64,000 nt of DNA from assembly GCA_002305805.1 (NCBI GenBank), contig DBQY01000007.1:38377-102376 (forward strand), in the 5' to 3' direction. The stretch is from Atopobium sp. UBA1382. Its GTDB lineage: Bacteria > Actinomycetota > Coriobacteriia > Coriobacteriales > Atopobiaceae. Under the pieces are notes generated by a model. The model had not been told where the DNA came from, made no database searches, and saw only the letters and a program-made list of their open reading frames with translations. Each line of letters starts with the position of its first letter. The stretch's first letter is position 1. The translations under genes were made by a program, and so were the position numbers. Below are positions 53,175 through 61,646 of this stretch, in pieces.

Positions 53175-54107
53175 TCACACAATCTGGCTGAGAAGCCAAT
53201 CACGCCGCCCGGGGTCGGGCGGATTCGCCTCGATTCCGAGGTCTTGGCACAGCTGCCGCGCCAGCACGTCGAGAGCGTCCCCGCTCAACTGGTCGTTGGT
53301 GACGGAGGTCACCTTCCAGCCCATCGCCTTGAGCGAGTTTCTCTTCTTCGCATCATGGTCCAGCTGCCAGGGAGAGAGATGGTTGGCATAGCTGTCGCAT
53401 TCCACGACTACCCGCTTGCCCACCCAAGCGAGGTCAACCTCGTACACGGGGAACTGGCTTATGGGGAGCTCCTCGACGGTCGGATAGATGCGAACGTTGA
53501 GCTCGGGCGACGGCAACCCGTATCCGCCCAGGCGCCGCGGCAGCGTGAGAATGATGGTGACCCTCGTCTCGAGGGGCGATCGGGAGCGTTCTGCCGCCCA
53601 GCGCAGAGAGGCGCGGGCCTTCTTCACGCCGGGGAGTCCGTCCGCGTCCGCAAGATAGTCCCGAAGCTGGTCTGTGTCCAGCAATGGCCCTCGGTCGAGA
53701 AACCCACGGGACGTGGGCACGCATCCATACAGCCCCAGGCACTCCATCTCCAGGGCCGCAACACGAGGAACGCTCTCCCGAGCCGCCCTGAGAAGACAGC
53801 AGAACGCAGGAGAGGTCACGAGCACGCCCGGGGAAAGCCGATAGAGAGAGCCGGCGGGCAGACGTCCCGACCAGACGTGGCTGACTACCTTTGCAGATTG
53901 TATCCTGTGCTCCGGCGCGTCCACGATGACGTGCACCGGGTCGTCTTTGGAATAGGTGATCCCCAGCCCCTCGAGATCCGCCTCGCGCAGCTCACGCGCA
54001 GACGAGACGGACCAGTCCACTGCCGCGCTCACGGGCCACCCTAGGCTATCAAGCAACCCGTCCTGGGCCCAGAGCCGCATGGCCGTTATGTCCGCGAGCG
54101 TCACCAT
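53175..54107 (-). CDS. DUF559/AbiEi-like protein with PD-(D/E)XK nuclease-type C-terminus
   Basis: A 310-residue protein. The N-terminal 130 residues include a segment resembling AbiEi-type antitoxin domains (HRIQSAKVVSHVWSGRLPAG, SLYRLSPGVLVTSPAFCCL). The C-terminus resembles Vsr/DUF559 nucleases: SPLET (E180), VYEVDLAWVGKRVVVECDS with D225, E236 and D238, a basic KKRNSLKAMGW helix, and KVTSVTNDQL. No target is known. The RBS is weak. The gene stands alone on the minus strand, bracketed by the G1 and G2 repeats, which is the arrangement of a protein and its own DNA sites (inference). Confidence 0.6.
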   Translation of the reverse strand: MVTLADITAMRLWAQDGLLDSLGWPVSAAVDWSVSSARELREADLEGLGITYSKDDPVHVIVDAPEHRIQSAKVVSHVWSGRLPAGSLYRLSPGVLVTSPAFCCLLRAARESVPRVAALEMECLGLYGCVPTSRGFLDRGPLLDTDQLRDYLADADGLPGVKKARASLRWAAERSRSPLETRVTIILTLPRRLGGYGLPSPELNVRIYPTVEELPISQFPVYEVDLAWVGKRVVVECDSYANHLSPWQLDHDAKKRNSLKAMGWKVTSVTNDQLSGDALDVLARQLCQDLGIEANPPDPGRRDWLLSQIV

Positions 54108-54245
54108 GCGCCTAGCCTATTGGCGGTCGCTCTCACCGGGCTTCCCGTTAGCACGCCCCAGACGTTCACTATTTGTGTTTCCGCAGGTATGTCCTCCGCT
54201 TCTTGTCCATTAATCAAAAGTAGTAGTAGATATCTCCATAGGGCG

Positions 54246-54305
54246 ACCATGCATACCCGTCAGAATCGTCTTGCCGAGGGGTGCGGGCTAACAGGTGTGC
54301 ATGGT
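54246..54305. repeat. Element G2: inverted pair upstream of the nuclease-like gene
   Basis: ACCATGCATACCCGTC (54246-54261) and GGTGTGCATGGT (54294-54305) are inverted relatives of the G1 ends. The outer ACCAT/ATGGT ends are 60 bp apart, against 59 in G1. It lies 139 bp upstream of the nuclease-like start and 60 bp before the HAD gene. The 258-bp gap also holds an AT-rich stretch (54205-54240) and no gene. Confidence 0.55.
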
Positions 54306-54364
54306 CTGCTATTCTCACAGGTGCGTCCAGTGTCCGACGCCCCGCCAGAGCACAAGGAGCCCGA

Positions 54365-55186
54365 ATGACCTACCAGCTCATAGCCTTTGACATGGACGGC
54401 ACGCTTCTCGACACAAACAAGCGCGTCCTGCCCTCCACGACGGAGGCCATCTCCGACGCCACCGCGGCAGGAAAGGTGGTGGCCATATGCACGGGCCGGT
54501 GCCCGAAGATGGTCGAGGTCGCGAGCGCCGACTTCGCTGACGTCCGCTATGCGATCTGCTGCAACGGCACCATAGTCTACGACCTCTCCGAGCAGCGAAT
54601 TCTCGAGGAGCACCCCATGCCCGCCGACGTCGTGGCGCGCTGCTATGACGCGCTGGAGGGCGAGGACGTCATGGCAGAGGCGTTCTCGGGCAGGGGGGTC
54701 TTCTTCCAGCGCTCCTTCATTGAGCGCGTCGCCACCTACAACATGGGCCCCTACAAGGAGCTCTATCGCGCGACGGCCACCCTCGTGGACGACATCGCCG
54801 CAACCTTCCACGACCCGTCGATTACCATCCCCAAGTTCATATTCCATTTCCGCGACCCAGAGGCGCGCGAGCGCATGATCGAGCGCGCGGCCGACCTTCC
54901 GGTCGAGATGGCGAAGGCTGAGATCTCGAGTCTCGAGTTCACCGCAAGGGGCACCGACAAGGGCACCGGGCTTCTCGCCCTTGCCGACCTCCTGGGCATT
55001 CCCCGCGAGCAGACCATTGCCGTCGGCGACTCCTACAACGACCTGCCCATGATTCACGCCGCTGGCCTCGGCGTCGCCATGGGCAACTCGCGCGAGGCGG
55101 TCCTCGCCGCCGCCGGGGTGACGGTCGCCGACAACGACAGCGGCGGCTGCGCCGAGGCGATCCGTCGCTACCTGCTCGGCGAGTAG
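54365..55186 (+). CDS. Cof-type HAD phosphatase
   Basis: A 273-residue HAD hydrolase; ATG 54365 (MTYQLIAFDMDGTLLDT) follows CACAAGGAGCCCGA. Motif I is FDMDGTL, motif II ICTGRCPK/CCNGT, motif III K in TDKGTGLLAL, motif IV AVGDSYNDLPMIHAAG. A C2 cap sits between. Substrate unknown, probably a sugar phosphate or flavin nucleotide. It is followed 8 bp later by asparaginase. Confidence 0.88.
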   Translation: MTYQLIAFDMDGTLLDTNKRVLPSTTEAISDATAAGKVVAICTGRCPKMVEVASADFADVRYAICCNGTIVYDLSEQRILEEHPMPADVVARCYDALEGEDVMAEAFSGRGVFFQRSFIERVATYNMGPYKELYRATATLVDDIAATFHDPSITIPKFIFHFRDPEARERMIERAADLPVEMAKAEISSLEFTARGTDKGTGLLALADLLGIPREQTIAVGDSYNDLPMIHAAGLGVAMGNSREAVLAAAGVTVADNDSGGCAEAIRRYLLGE

Positions 55187-55193
55187 GCCCCGG

Positions 55194-56198
55194 TTGAAGC
55201 GCATCCTGGTCATAGCCACGGGCGGCACCATCGCCTCCACGCCGGAGTCCGACGGCCTCACCCCCACGCTCGGCGGCCGGGAGCTCGCCGAGCGCGTGCC
55301 GCTGCTCGACACCCTGTGCGAGCTGGACTTTGTTCAGCCCATGAACATTGACAGCACCAACATGCGACCGCGTGACTGGCTGCGCCTGGCGTCCGTCATC
55401 CGCGACGCCTACGACCGCTACGACGGCTTTGTAATCCTGCATGGCACGGACACGATGGCCTACACCGCCGCCGCCCTCTCCTACCTCATCCAGGGCAGCG
55501 AAAAGCCCATCGTGCTCACGGGCTCGCAGCAGCCCATGGCCAACCCCTTCACCGACGCCAAGCTCAACCTCTACCACAGCGTCCTCTACGCCTGTGACGA
55601 GGCCAGCCGTGACGTGAGCGTGGTCTTTGGCGGCGAGGTCATCTGCGGCACGCGCGCCCGCAAGCAGCGCACCATGAGCTTCAACGCCTTCACGAGCATG
55701 AACTATCCCCCCGTTGCCTACGTGCGCGGCGAGAAGATCGTGCGGGCCGCCGGCTCGGGGGAGGCCGAGAAGATCGAGCGCCCCCCGCGCTTCTACGACA
55801 CCCTGGACGACCGCGTGATCGTGCTCAAGCTCACGCCCGAGCTGCGCCCGTCGATCTTCGAGCTGCTCGCTCCCGACTACGACGCCGTGATCCTGGAGAC
55901 CTTTGGCATCGGCGGAATCCCGGACCACGATGGTGCCTACCAGCGTGCGATTTACGACTGGGTGGAATCGGGCCGCACGCTCGTCGTGACCACGCAGGTC
56001 CCGGAGGAGGGCCTCGACCTCGGCGTCTACGAGGTCGGGCGCGCCTATGCAGATCGGTGCGGCATCCTGCGCGGCGGTGACATGACCACCGAGGCGCTCG
56101 TGGCCAAGACCATGTGGGTGCTCGGTCAGACGCGCGACCCCTCCGAGGTCGAGCGCCTCTTCTACGAGCCCGTCAATCACGACCGTTCGTCGAGATAA
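55194..56198 (+). CDS. ansA: Type I (cytoplasmic) L-asparaginase
   Basis: A 334-residue enzyme. A TTG start at 55194 is inferred because the conserved N-terminus KRILVIATGGTIAS begins immediately after it. Both catalytic threonine motifs are present: ATGGTIAS (residues 8-15) and VILHGTDTMAYTAAALSYL. No signal peptide, consistent with the cytoplasmic low-affinity type. It hydrolyses asparagine to aspartate and ammonia. The weak start and 7-bp gap suggest translational coupling to the upstream HAD gene. Confidence 0.88.
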   Translation: MKRILVIATGGTIASTPESDGLTPTLGGRELAERVPLLDTLCELDFVQPMNIDSTNMRPRDWLRLASVIRDAYDRYDGFVILHGTDTMAYTAAALSYLIQGSEKPIVLTGSQQPMANPFTDAKLNLYHSVLYACDEASRDVSVVFGGEVICGTRARKQRTMSFNAFTSMNYPPVAYVRGEKIVRAAGSGEAEKIERPPRFYDTLDDRVIVLKLTPELRPSIFELLAPDYDAVILETFGIGGIPDHDGAYQRAIYDWVESGRTLVVTTQVPEEGLDLGVYEVGRAYADRCGILRGGDMTTEALVAKTMWVLGQTRDPSEVERLFYEPVNHDRSSR

Positions 56199-56293
56199 TC
56201 GGCCCTTCTCTCTCCTCAGTCCATTGCTCCCTCAATTATTGGATTAGCCTACTGGCACGTGAGGCCCCAAGAGAAGGAGCAACGATACCCGAT

Positions 56294-56962
56294 ATGAGAA
56301 CGATGGGCGCGAAGGCACTCGGCCTTGTCGCGTCCGCCCTGCTCGCAACCACGCTCGTCGCATGCGGCGCAACGGAGCAGTCCCCTGCTCCCGAGCCCGA
56401 GAGCGTGGAGAGCGCCGAGACGGACGTGGACGCCGTCGACGAGTCCGAGGACGCGAGCGACGGCACGGAGGCCTCGCAGCCCACGCCCACGACGGTCGAG
56501 GTCAACCAGAGCGTCACCGACGAGGAGCTCGGCTACACCATCACCCTCAAGCAGGCCATCGTCGACATCCCCTTTGACGACGCCGACATCTGGGCCGACG
56601 GCTACCGCACGGGCGTTGCCGTCGAGGTGGAGCTGACGAACAACAGCGAGTACGTCGCCACGCTGCGCGGCACCGACCTCTGCCTGCTCGCGGACGGCGA
56701 GGAAGTCGACACCAACATGAGCCGCATCAGCACCTTCCAGACGTTCGCCGACGATAACGGCCTCACCGCGCTGCCGTCGGAGGGCGCCGGCCAGGGAGAG
56801 ACCATCTCGGGCTGGCTGTTCTACTACTTTGACACGGGCTCGGGCGACAACGAGCTCGCCCTGCGCTACGCGCGCATGGAGACCGAGGTCAGCGTGATCG
56901 GCGGCCCCGAGGGCGGCTCCAGCTACACGATTCCCGCCGAGAACTTCGACATCGCCTTCTAG
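56294..56962 (+). CDS. Lipoprotein with C-terminal DUF4352-like domain
   Basis: A 222-residue protein starting at ATG 56294 (GGAG is 14 bp away; ATG 56303 is an alternative). Signal peptide with lipobox LVACG (Cys about residue 25), a Glu/Asp/Ser-rich linker (residues 30-60), then an immunoglobulin-like beta domain (GYTITLKQAIVDIPFDDADI, VAVEVELTNNSEYVATL, GQGETISGWLFYYFD) resembling DUF4352/telomeric-repeat-type antigen-binding domains. Exported and membrane-anchored; function unknown. Confidence 0.65.
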   Translation: MRTMGAKALGLVASALLATTLVACGATEQSPAPEPESVESAETDVDAVDESEDASDGTEASQPTPTTVEVNQSVTDEELGYTITLKQAIVDIPFDDADIWADGYRTGVAVEVELTNNSEYVATLRGTDLCLLADGEEVDTNMSRISTFQTFADDNGLTALPSEGAGQGETISGWLFYYFDTGSGDNELALRYARMETEVSVIGGPEGGSSYTIPAENFDIAF

Positions 56963-56986
56963 CGCACCAACCCAACCGATGGGAGC

Positions 56987-58723
56987 TCAGAGGAGGTCGG
57001 TCGCCGTAACGGTGACGGCCTCCTCGTTCTTCTCGCCGCACATGAACGAGATCGTGTCACCCGGCTGGTAGGTCACGATCTCAAGCAGGCCCGGCAGACC
57101 AAAGTCGTAGATCGTCTCGTCCCCCTCGAGCGTGATGTAGAAGTGCGAGTTGCCGTCCACCACGGCCTGGGCGATCGTGGCGATCGTCCCGGAGACCTCG
57201 ACCGTCGTCGAGGCATCTGCCGCCTCCTGCTCGCTGAGCAGGCCGTCCGCCGCCAGCAGCGAGAGGTAGGCCTCCTGGCACTCCTCAACCGTGGAGCCCG
57301 TGGCCACGCTCTGGTACTGCTCGATATTGATCATCGCGAACATCTTGACCAGGCCCGCGTCGTCCTTGAGGCTCACGAAGTAGGTGGGCTGGCCGGCCAC
57401 GTTGAGCAGAATCGGGTAGGTGGCCTGGTAACGCAGGTTCTGCAGCTGGCCCTCGGCGCTCGCCATGGCCGAGGCCTCCGTCGCGCCCGCCACCGGGTAG
57501 AAGTGCGACTCTCCGGTACGCTGGTTCACCAGGATGAAGCCCACGCTCGAGTCGTCCGCAGTCACGGAGGTCACGCCGGTGTAGAGGTAGATGTCCTCGC
57601 CCTGCGCGATGTAGTTGTAGCCCAGCTGGCCGTTGGTGCCGGGCGTGGTGCGCACCACACCCTCCTGGCCAAGCCACGAGTTGAGCCAGCCGTTCTCGTA
57701 CATGCCGCTCCAGTTGTACTGCTCGATCAGCAGGTCGGAGGGATAGGCGCGGTCAACCCACGTGGGGACCTCCTCCACGGCATAGAAGTCCGTCTCGCCC
57801 GTGCAGGCGTCCACGAGCACCACGGCATAGATGTCCGTGCCGCCAAAGGTGCCGATCGTGCGGCGCTGGACCGGGTAGACCCACCAGGGGTGGCCCTCCT
57901 CGTCCAGCTCGAAGGACTTCTGATCGAACATGAGCCCCGGATAGGAGAGCTGCACGTGACGGTCGACGTTGCGCGCGAGCGGCTCGGAGTCGGAGTAGAG
58001 GATCGGCTCCTCCAGGCGCACGACCTCGGCCTCCTGCGTCACCATGTCAACCAACACGTACGCCGGGATCCCCGCGTCGCGGTTGGAGAACCACTTGAAG
58101 AGGTCCGCGTACACGAGCGGGCTCACGCGCACGGGGCGGCCCTGGTAGTTGATCTGGCTGTAGGTGTCCGCAATCTCGAACTGGCTCACGTACTCCGGGA
58201 TGGAACCCATCGCGCGGTTGCCCAGGAGAATCGCTGAGTCGCGATCGATGACGGGGACCTCGGAGTAGTCGACCTCCTCGATGTCCTCGGCAAAGACGCC
58301 GTCGGTGGTGTCGAGCACGCTCGCGTAGCGCTCGGCGTTGCCGGGAAAGAACGGCTGGGAGAGCAGCAGCCCCACGACAAAGCCCACGATCGGTGCCGCC
58401 GGGATGACCATGAGGCGGCGGAACAGCTTGGCATTCTTGACGCTGCGCGCCGCAAGCACGGGCAGGACCAGCAGGGCCACGAGGCAGATGCCGACGATCC
58501 AGGTCCAGATCTGCATGCTCTGCAGGCTGAGCGAGGGATGGAACCACCAGTAGCACGCGACGAGCGCCACCACGAGCACGATAACAGCAACGATGAGAGC
58601 GCGCTTGCCCCAGGTGGCGAGCCGGTCAAAGAACGAGCTGCCCGGGCGCGGCATGTTGCCGGGGGCGTTCTGCTGGTTGAGCTGGTCGAACAGGTCCTTC
58701 AGGCTCGGGCCGTTGTTGGGCAT
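56987..58723 (-). CDS. Large membrane protein of unknown function
   Basis: A 578-residue protein; ATG 58723 (MPNNGPSLKDLFDQLNQQN) follows AGGAAGGAATCCCCG. A Pro/Asn-rich cytoplasmic head, then three membrane spans (about residues 40-60, 70-90 and 105-125), are followed by an extracytoplasmic region of about 440 residues with repeated beta-type segments containing TGETDFYAV and TGESHFYPV. The latter resemble PepSY-like repeats in which a residue pair is followed by an aromatic. I do not recognise a named family. The 3' end is convergent with the lipoprotein. Confidence 0.55.
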   Translation of the reverse strand: MPNNGPSLKDLFDQLNQQNAPGNMPRPGSSFFDRLATWGKRALIVAVIVLVVALVACYWWFHPSLSLQSMQIWTWIVGICLVALLVLPVLAARSVKNAKLFRRLMVIPAAPIVGFVVGLLLSQPFFPGNAERYASVLDTTDGVFAEDIEEVDYSEVPVIDRDSAILLGNRAMGSIPEYVSQFEIADTYSQINYQGRPVRVSPLVYADLFKWFSNRDAGIPAYVLVDMVTQEAEVVRLEEPILYSDSEPLARNVDRHVQLSYPGLMFDQKSFELDEEGHPWWVYPVQRRTIGTFGGTDIYAVVLVDACTGETDFYAVEEVPTWVDRAYPSDLLIEQYNWSGMYENGWLNSWLGQEGVVRTTPGTNGQLGYNYIAQGEDIYLYTGVTSVTADDSSVGFILVNQRTGESHFYPVAGATEASAMASAEGQLQNLRYQATYPILLNVAGQPTYFVSLKDDAGLVKMFAMINIEQYQSVATGSTVEECQEAYLSLLAADGLLSEQEAADASTTVEVSGTIATIAQAVVDGNSHFYITLEGDETIYDFGLPGLLEIVTYQPGDTISFMCGEKNEEAVTVTATDLL

Positions 58724-58830
58724 CGGGGATTCCTTCCTCGGTCGGACAACGCGGAGATTGTACCCAAAGCCGTCTGAACGTATATGCCGACGGGCGCATC
58801 GTCCTTCTCGCCTGTCCTTCTCGCCACCGT

Positions 58831-58910
58831 CCTCTAGCGAACTGTCGGAAAATACCGCTCGCAAGCGCGCTGCGCGTCCCACGAGCGGTAAAAAGCGACA
58901 GTTTGCTAGA
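58831..58910. repeat. 62-bp paired-site element, copy 2, with extended arms
   Basis: CTCTAGCGAACTGTCG (58831-58846) is inverted at 58895-58910 with 15 of 16 matches. Inner arms CCGCTCG (58854-58860) and CGAGCGG (58881-58887) nest inside. The ACTGTCG/CGACAGT outer distance is 62 bp, and the 17-mer ending TTTGC (58889-58905) is identical to copy 1. It lies between the ABC permease stop and the promoter region of the membrane protein. Confidence 0.65.
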
Positions 58911-58942
58911 GGGCAAAGGAGCAGGCCGGAGCGAGAAGAACG

Positions 58943-60739
58943 TCAGCGCTCGCGGCGGGAGAGGCTGCGGGCACAGGGGCCGAGCACCCACCAGGTGAGC
59001 GCGGCGCACTCCGCGACGAAGATCGCCAGGGCGAGGCCAAGGGCAACCGGAACCGCGAGCACGTTCCAGAGGGCTCCGCCGAGAAGGGCGAGCGCGGGCA
59101 GCGCCATCACGACCACGCCCACGACGAGGCCCGCAAAGACCATCAGCGTGGCGCCGCCGCCCTTGACGAGCTGGGCCTCGTTGTCCCACGTGAGGCGTGG
59201 GAAGAGCGCGCCCAAGCCGAGCGACAGCAGACCGAGGGTGACGGTGGCGCCCAGGTAGATGCCAATGAGATAGAGCCCGGCGGCGACAGGCACGCTCAGG
59301 ACCACGAGCGCCACCACAATGAGCACGAGCATCGGAACCGTTGAGAGCACATACGGCGCCACGAACTTCGACGCCAGGTAGGCGCTCCAGTCCATGGGCA
59401 GGCCGCGCATGAAGAAGAAGTCCTCGCCGTCGCGGCTCACACCCATCGTGAACGAGTAGGACGAGAAGCCCAGAAAGAGCCCGAAGACCAGCACGCCCAC
59501 GGCACACCACGCGAGCGCGGGGCTGTCGAAGGCGAGAAGCGCCGTGAGGGAGCGCGCCATCTCGAGAAGGGCGGCGGGGTCCATGCCGGCTTCGGTTGCC
59601 TGCGAGGCGCCCACCGCACCACTCACGACCATGATGGCAACGAAGTAGAGCGGCATGAGCAGCGAGCTCAGAACGAACTGGTTGAAGAACACGGGCACGC
59701 GCACCAGCGTCTTCCAGTCGCGGCTGAGGTTGGCGGCAAAGGCGCCGCGCGTGCGCGTAGCCTGCGCGAGCTCGGCGCCCTCGACGCGGCGGCCACGCTT
59801 CCCGCCGGCGCCCTGGAGCGCCTGGACACCCTCAAAGTACCACCGGCGCGCAACCACGGAGAGCACGACGGCATAGACAGCCACACACGCGAGCATGCCC
59901 AGAAGGCCGCCCGCCACCGCCAGCACGTCACCCTCCACGACCGCCCACGCCAGCAGCGACGGCGGGCACAGGATTCCCATCACGACCGCGGGGACGCCGC
60001 CCGAGAGCAGCTGCTCCGAGCCGGAGGCCAGCGACGCCATACCATCACCCCGGAGCGCAAACTGGCTGCCCACGCCGATGACGAGCGCAAGCACGACGAT
60101 GAGCCCGCCAAAGAAGCGCGAGAAGCGGTCCTTGTCGTGCGCGAGGCGCGAGAAGCGCATGATCGGCACGCAGACGATCACGAGCGCCAGGTTGACGGCC
60201 ACGGCGCTCAGCACGAAGGCCAGCGCCATGGCGACCCACGCCCCGGGCGCGGCGCCCGCGGCGAACAGGGAGCCCAGACCGATCGGCAGGATGATGAGGT
60301 CGCCGAGCAGCGACATCCCCAGGAAGTGGACCAGCTTGGCCCACATGACCGTGGTCGCCGAGATGGGCAGCGTGAGGTAGTAGCCGAGGTCGCGCACAAA
60401 GTAGAGAATGTTCACGGCCTGGTAGAGGCCCGTGAGTGCAGTGAGTCCCACGAGGCACACGACGCAGAGGCTGAACGCCACGTACGGCGTGACGCCGGTC
60501 TCCCCCAGCATGTAGCCCATCATGAAGAACATGACGGCAAGCAGCAGAAACAGGAAGCCCATCGCGACCTTTCGCACGCCAGCGCCAAGGCCACGCCACA
60601 GCCCCTTGCGCTTCTCGGCCGCGTCGTCGCCGAATCCCATGCCGGTGCTGTCCAGGTGCTGCTCGCCCCTGCGGATGACGTGCAGCATCACGCGGAACTG
60701 TCGCCAGGAGAGGCCCTGCGACGCCGTTGCGCGCGCCAT
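58943..60739 (-). CDS. ABC transporter permease, two-half polytopic protein
   Basis: A 598-residue membrane protein. ATG 60739 shares one base with the stop of the ATPase gene (TGATG); the longer frame upstream is a shadow. About 14-16 hydrophobic segments are visible, with a basic cytoplasmic loop near residue 330 (GGKRGRRVEGAELAQATRTR). It resembles the large putative ABC-2 type exporters paired with a single ATPase. Substrate unknown. Retains SRDGEDFFFMRGLPMDWSAYL, typical of that family. Confidence 0.8.
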   Translation of the reverse strand: MARATASQGLSWRQFRVMLHVIRRGEQHLDSTGMGFGDDAAEKRKGLWRGLGAGVRKVAMGFLFLLLAVMFFMMGYMLGETGVTPYVAFSLCVVCLVGLTALTGLYQAVNILYFVRDLGYYLTLPISATTVMWAKLVHFLGMSLLGDLIILPIGLGSLFAAGAAPGAWVAMALAFVLSAVAVNLALVIVCVPIMRFSRLAHDKDRFSRFFGGLIVVLALVIGVGSQFALRGDGMASLASGSEQLLSGGVPAVVMGILCPPSLLAWAVVEGDVLAVAGGLLGMLACVAVYAVVLSVVARRWYFEGVQALQGAGGKRGRRVEGAELAQATRTRGAFAANLSRDWKTLVRVPVFFNQFVLSSLLMPLYFVAIMVVSGAVGASQATEAGMDPAALLEMARSLTALLAFDSPALAWCAVGVLVFGLFLGFSSYSFTMGVSRDGEDFFFMRGLPMDWSAYLASKFVAPYVLSTVPMLVLIVVALVVLSVPVAAGLYLIGIYLGATVTLGLLSLGLGALFPRLTWDNEAQLVKGGGATLMVFAGLVVGVVVMALPALALLGGALWNVLAVPVALGLALAIFVAECAALTWWVLGPCARSLSRRER

Positions 60740-61491
60740 CACTCGGCCTCCCCGGCGAGCGGGGACTCGTCCGAGGTGAGCTCGAGGAACATCTCCTCGA
60801 GGGAGCCATTCGAACGGAAGTGCTCGCGCATCTCGTCGACGGTGCCCACAAAGAGCAGCTCGCCGTGTGCGATCACGCCCACGCGGTCCACGACCTTCTC
60901 GGCCACGTCGAGCACGTGCGTGGAGAAGAGCACGGTCTTGCCCGCGTCCGCGTGACGACGCATGGACTGCTTGAGCAGCCACGACGCCTTGGGATCCAGG
61001 CCGGTCATCGGCTCGTCGAGGATCCAGATGGCCGGGTCGGGCAGCAGGGCGCCCATAATCATCATCTTCTGGCGCATGCCGTGAGAGTACGACTGAATCT
61101 GATTGTCCAGCTCGCCCTCCATACCGTACTCCCGCGCAAGCTCGGCGATGCGCGGGCCGCGCACGGCGTCCGGCACCTCGTAGACGTCCGCGATGAAACG
61201 CAGGAACTCGTGTCCCTTGAGGCGCAGCAGGTGGTCGGGCGAGTCGCTCACGTAACAGAGGTTGCGCTTGGCGGCGAGCGGGTCGGCGGCCATGTTGACG
61301 CCGTCGAGCTCGATCACGCCCGAGCTGGGCGCGAGCACACCGGCGAGCATGTTGAGCAGTGTGGACTTGCCCGCGCCATTGGGGCCGAGAAGACCAAAGA
61401 TCTCGCCGGACTGTATCTCGAGCGTGAGGTCGCGCACCGCCTTGGTGGCACCACCGTCGTAGGACTTGGACACGTGGTCGATGCGAATCAT
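60739..61491 (-). CDS. ABC transporter ATP-binding protein
   Basis: A 250-residue ATPase: Walker A GLLGPNGAGKSTLLNMLAG (residues about 33-51), signature YSHGMRQKMMIMGALL, Walker B IWILDEPMTGLDP, and H-loop STHVLD. It energises the permease encoded by the overlapping gene downstream. The C-terminal extension is short. The start is preceded by GACAGGAGAGCC. Confidence 0.92.
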   Translation of the reverse strand: MIRIDHVSKSYDGGATKAVRDLTLEIQSGEIFGLLGPNGAGKSTLLNMLAGVLAPSSGVIELDGVNMAADPLAAKRNLCYVSDSPDHLLRLKGHEFLRFIADVYEVPDAVRGPRIAELAREYGMEGELDNQIQSYSHGMRQKMMIMGALLPDPAIWILDEPMTGLDPKASWLLKQSMRRHADAGKTVLFSTHVLDVAEKVVDRVGVIAHGELLFVGTVDEMREHFRSNGSLEEMFLELTSDESPLAGEAE

Positions 61492-61587
61492 GGCTCTCCT
61501 GTCGTCGCTGCCACAGTGGACCGCGCAATTCTACTCCAGGAGAACCCCCTCCCCGGCAAGATTGGCATTACGGTTTGGTCACGAAAC

Positions 61588-61618
61588 GGGCGGGGTCAGT
61601 TCTCGCTGTTCCCCGCCC
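61588..61618 (-). terminator. Hairpin downstream of the dehydrogenase gene
   Basis: GGGCGGGG (61588-61595) pairs with CCCCGCCC (61611-61618). On the minus strand GTTTCG follows. It lies 29 bp past the stop at 61647. Confidence 0.5.
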
Positions 61619-61646
61619 ACGGCTCGTCGTTCTTGTCGTCCCGACG

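Noticed and set aside
58943..61528. An 861-residue frame joining the ABC permease to upstream sequence
   Set aside because: The added part is a shadow of the ATPase gene; TGATG coupling and the conserved start support ATG 60739.
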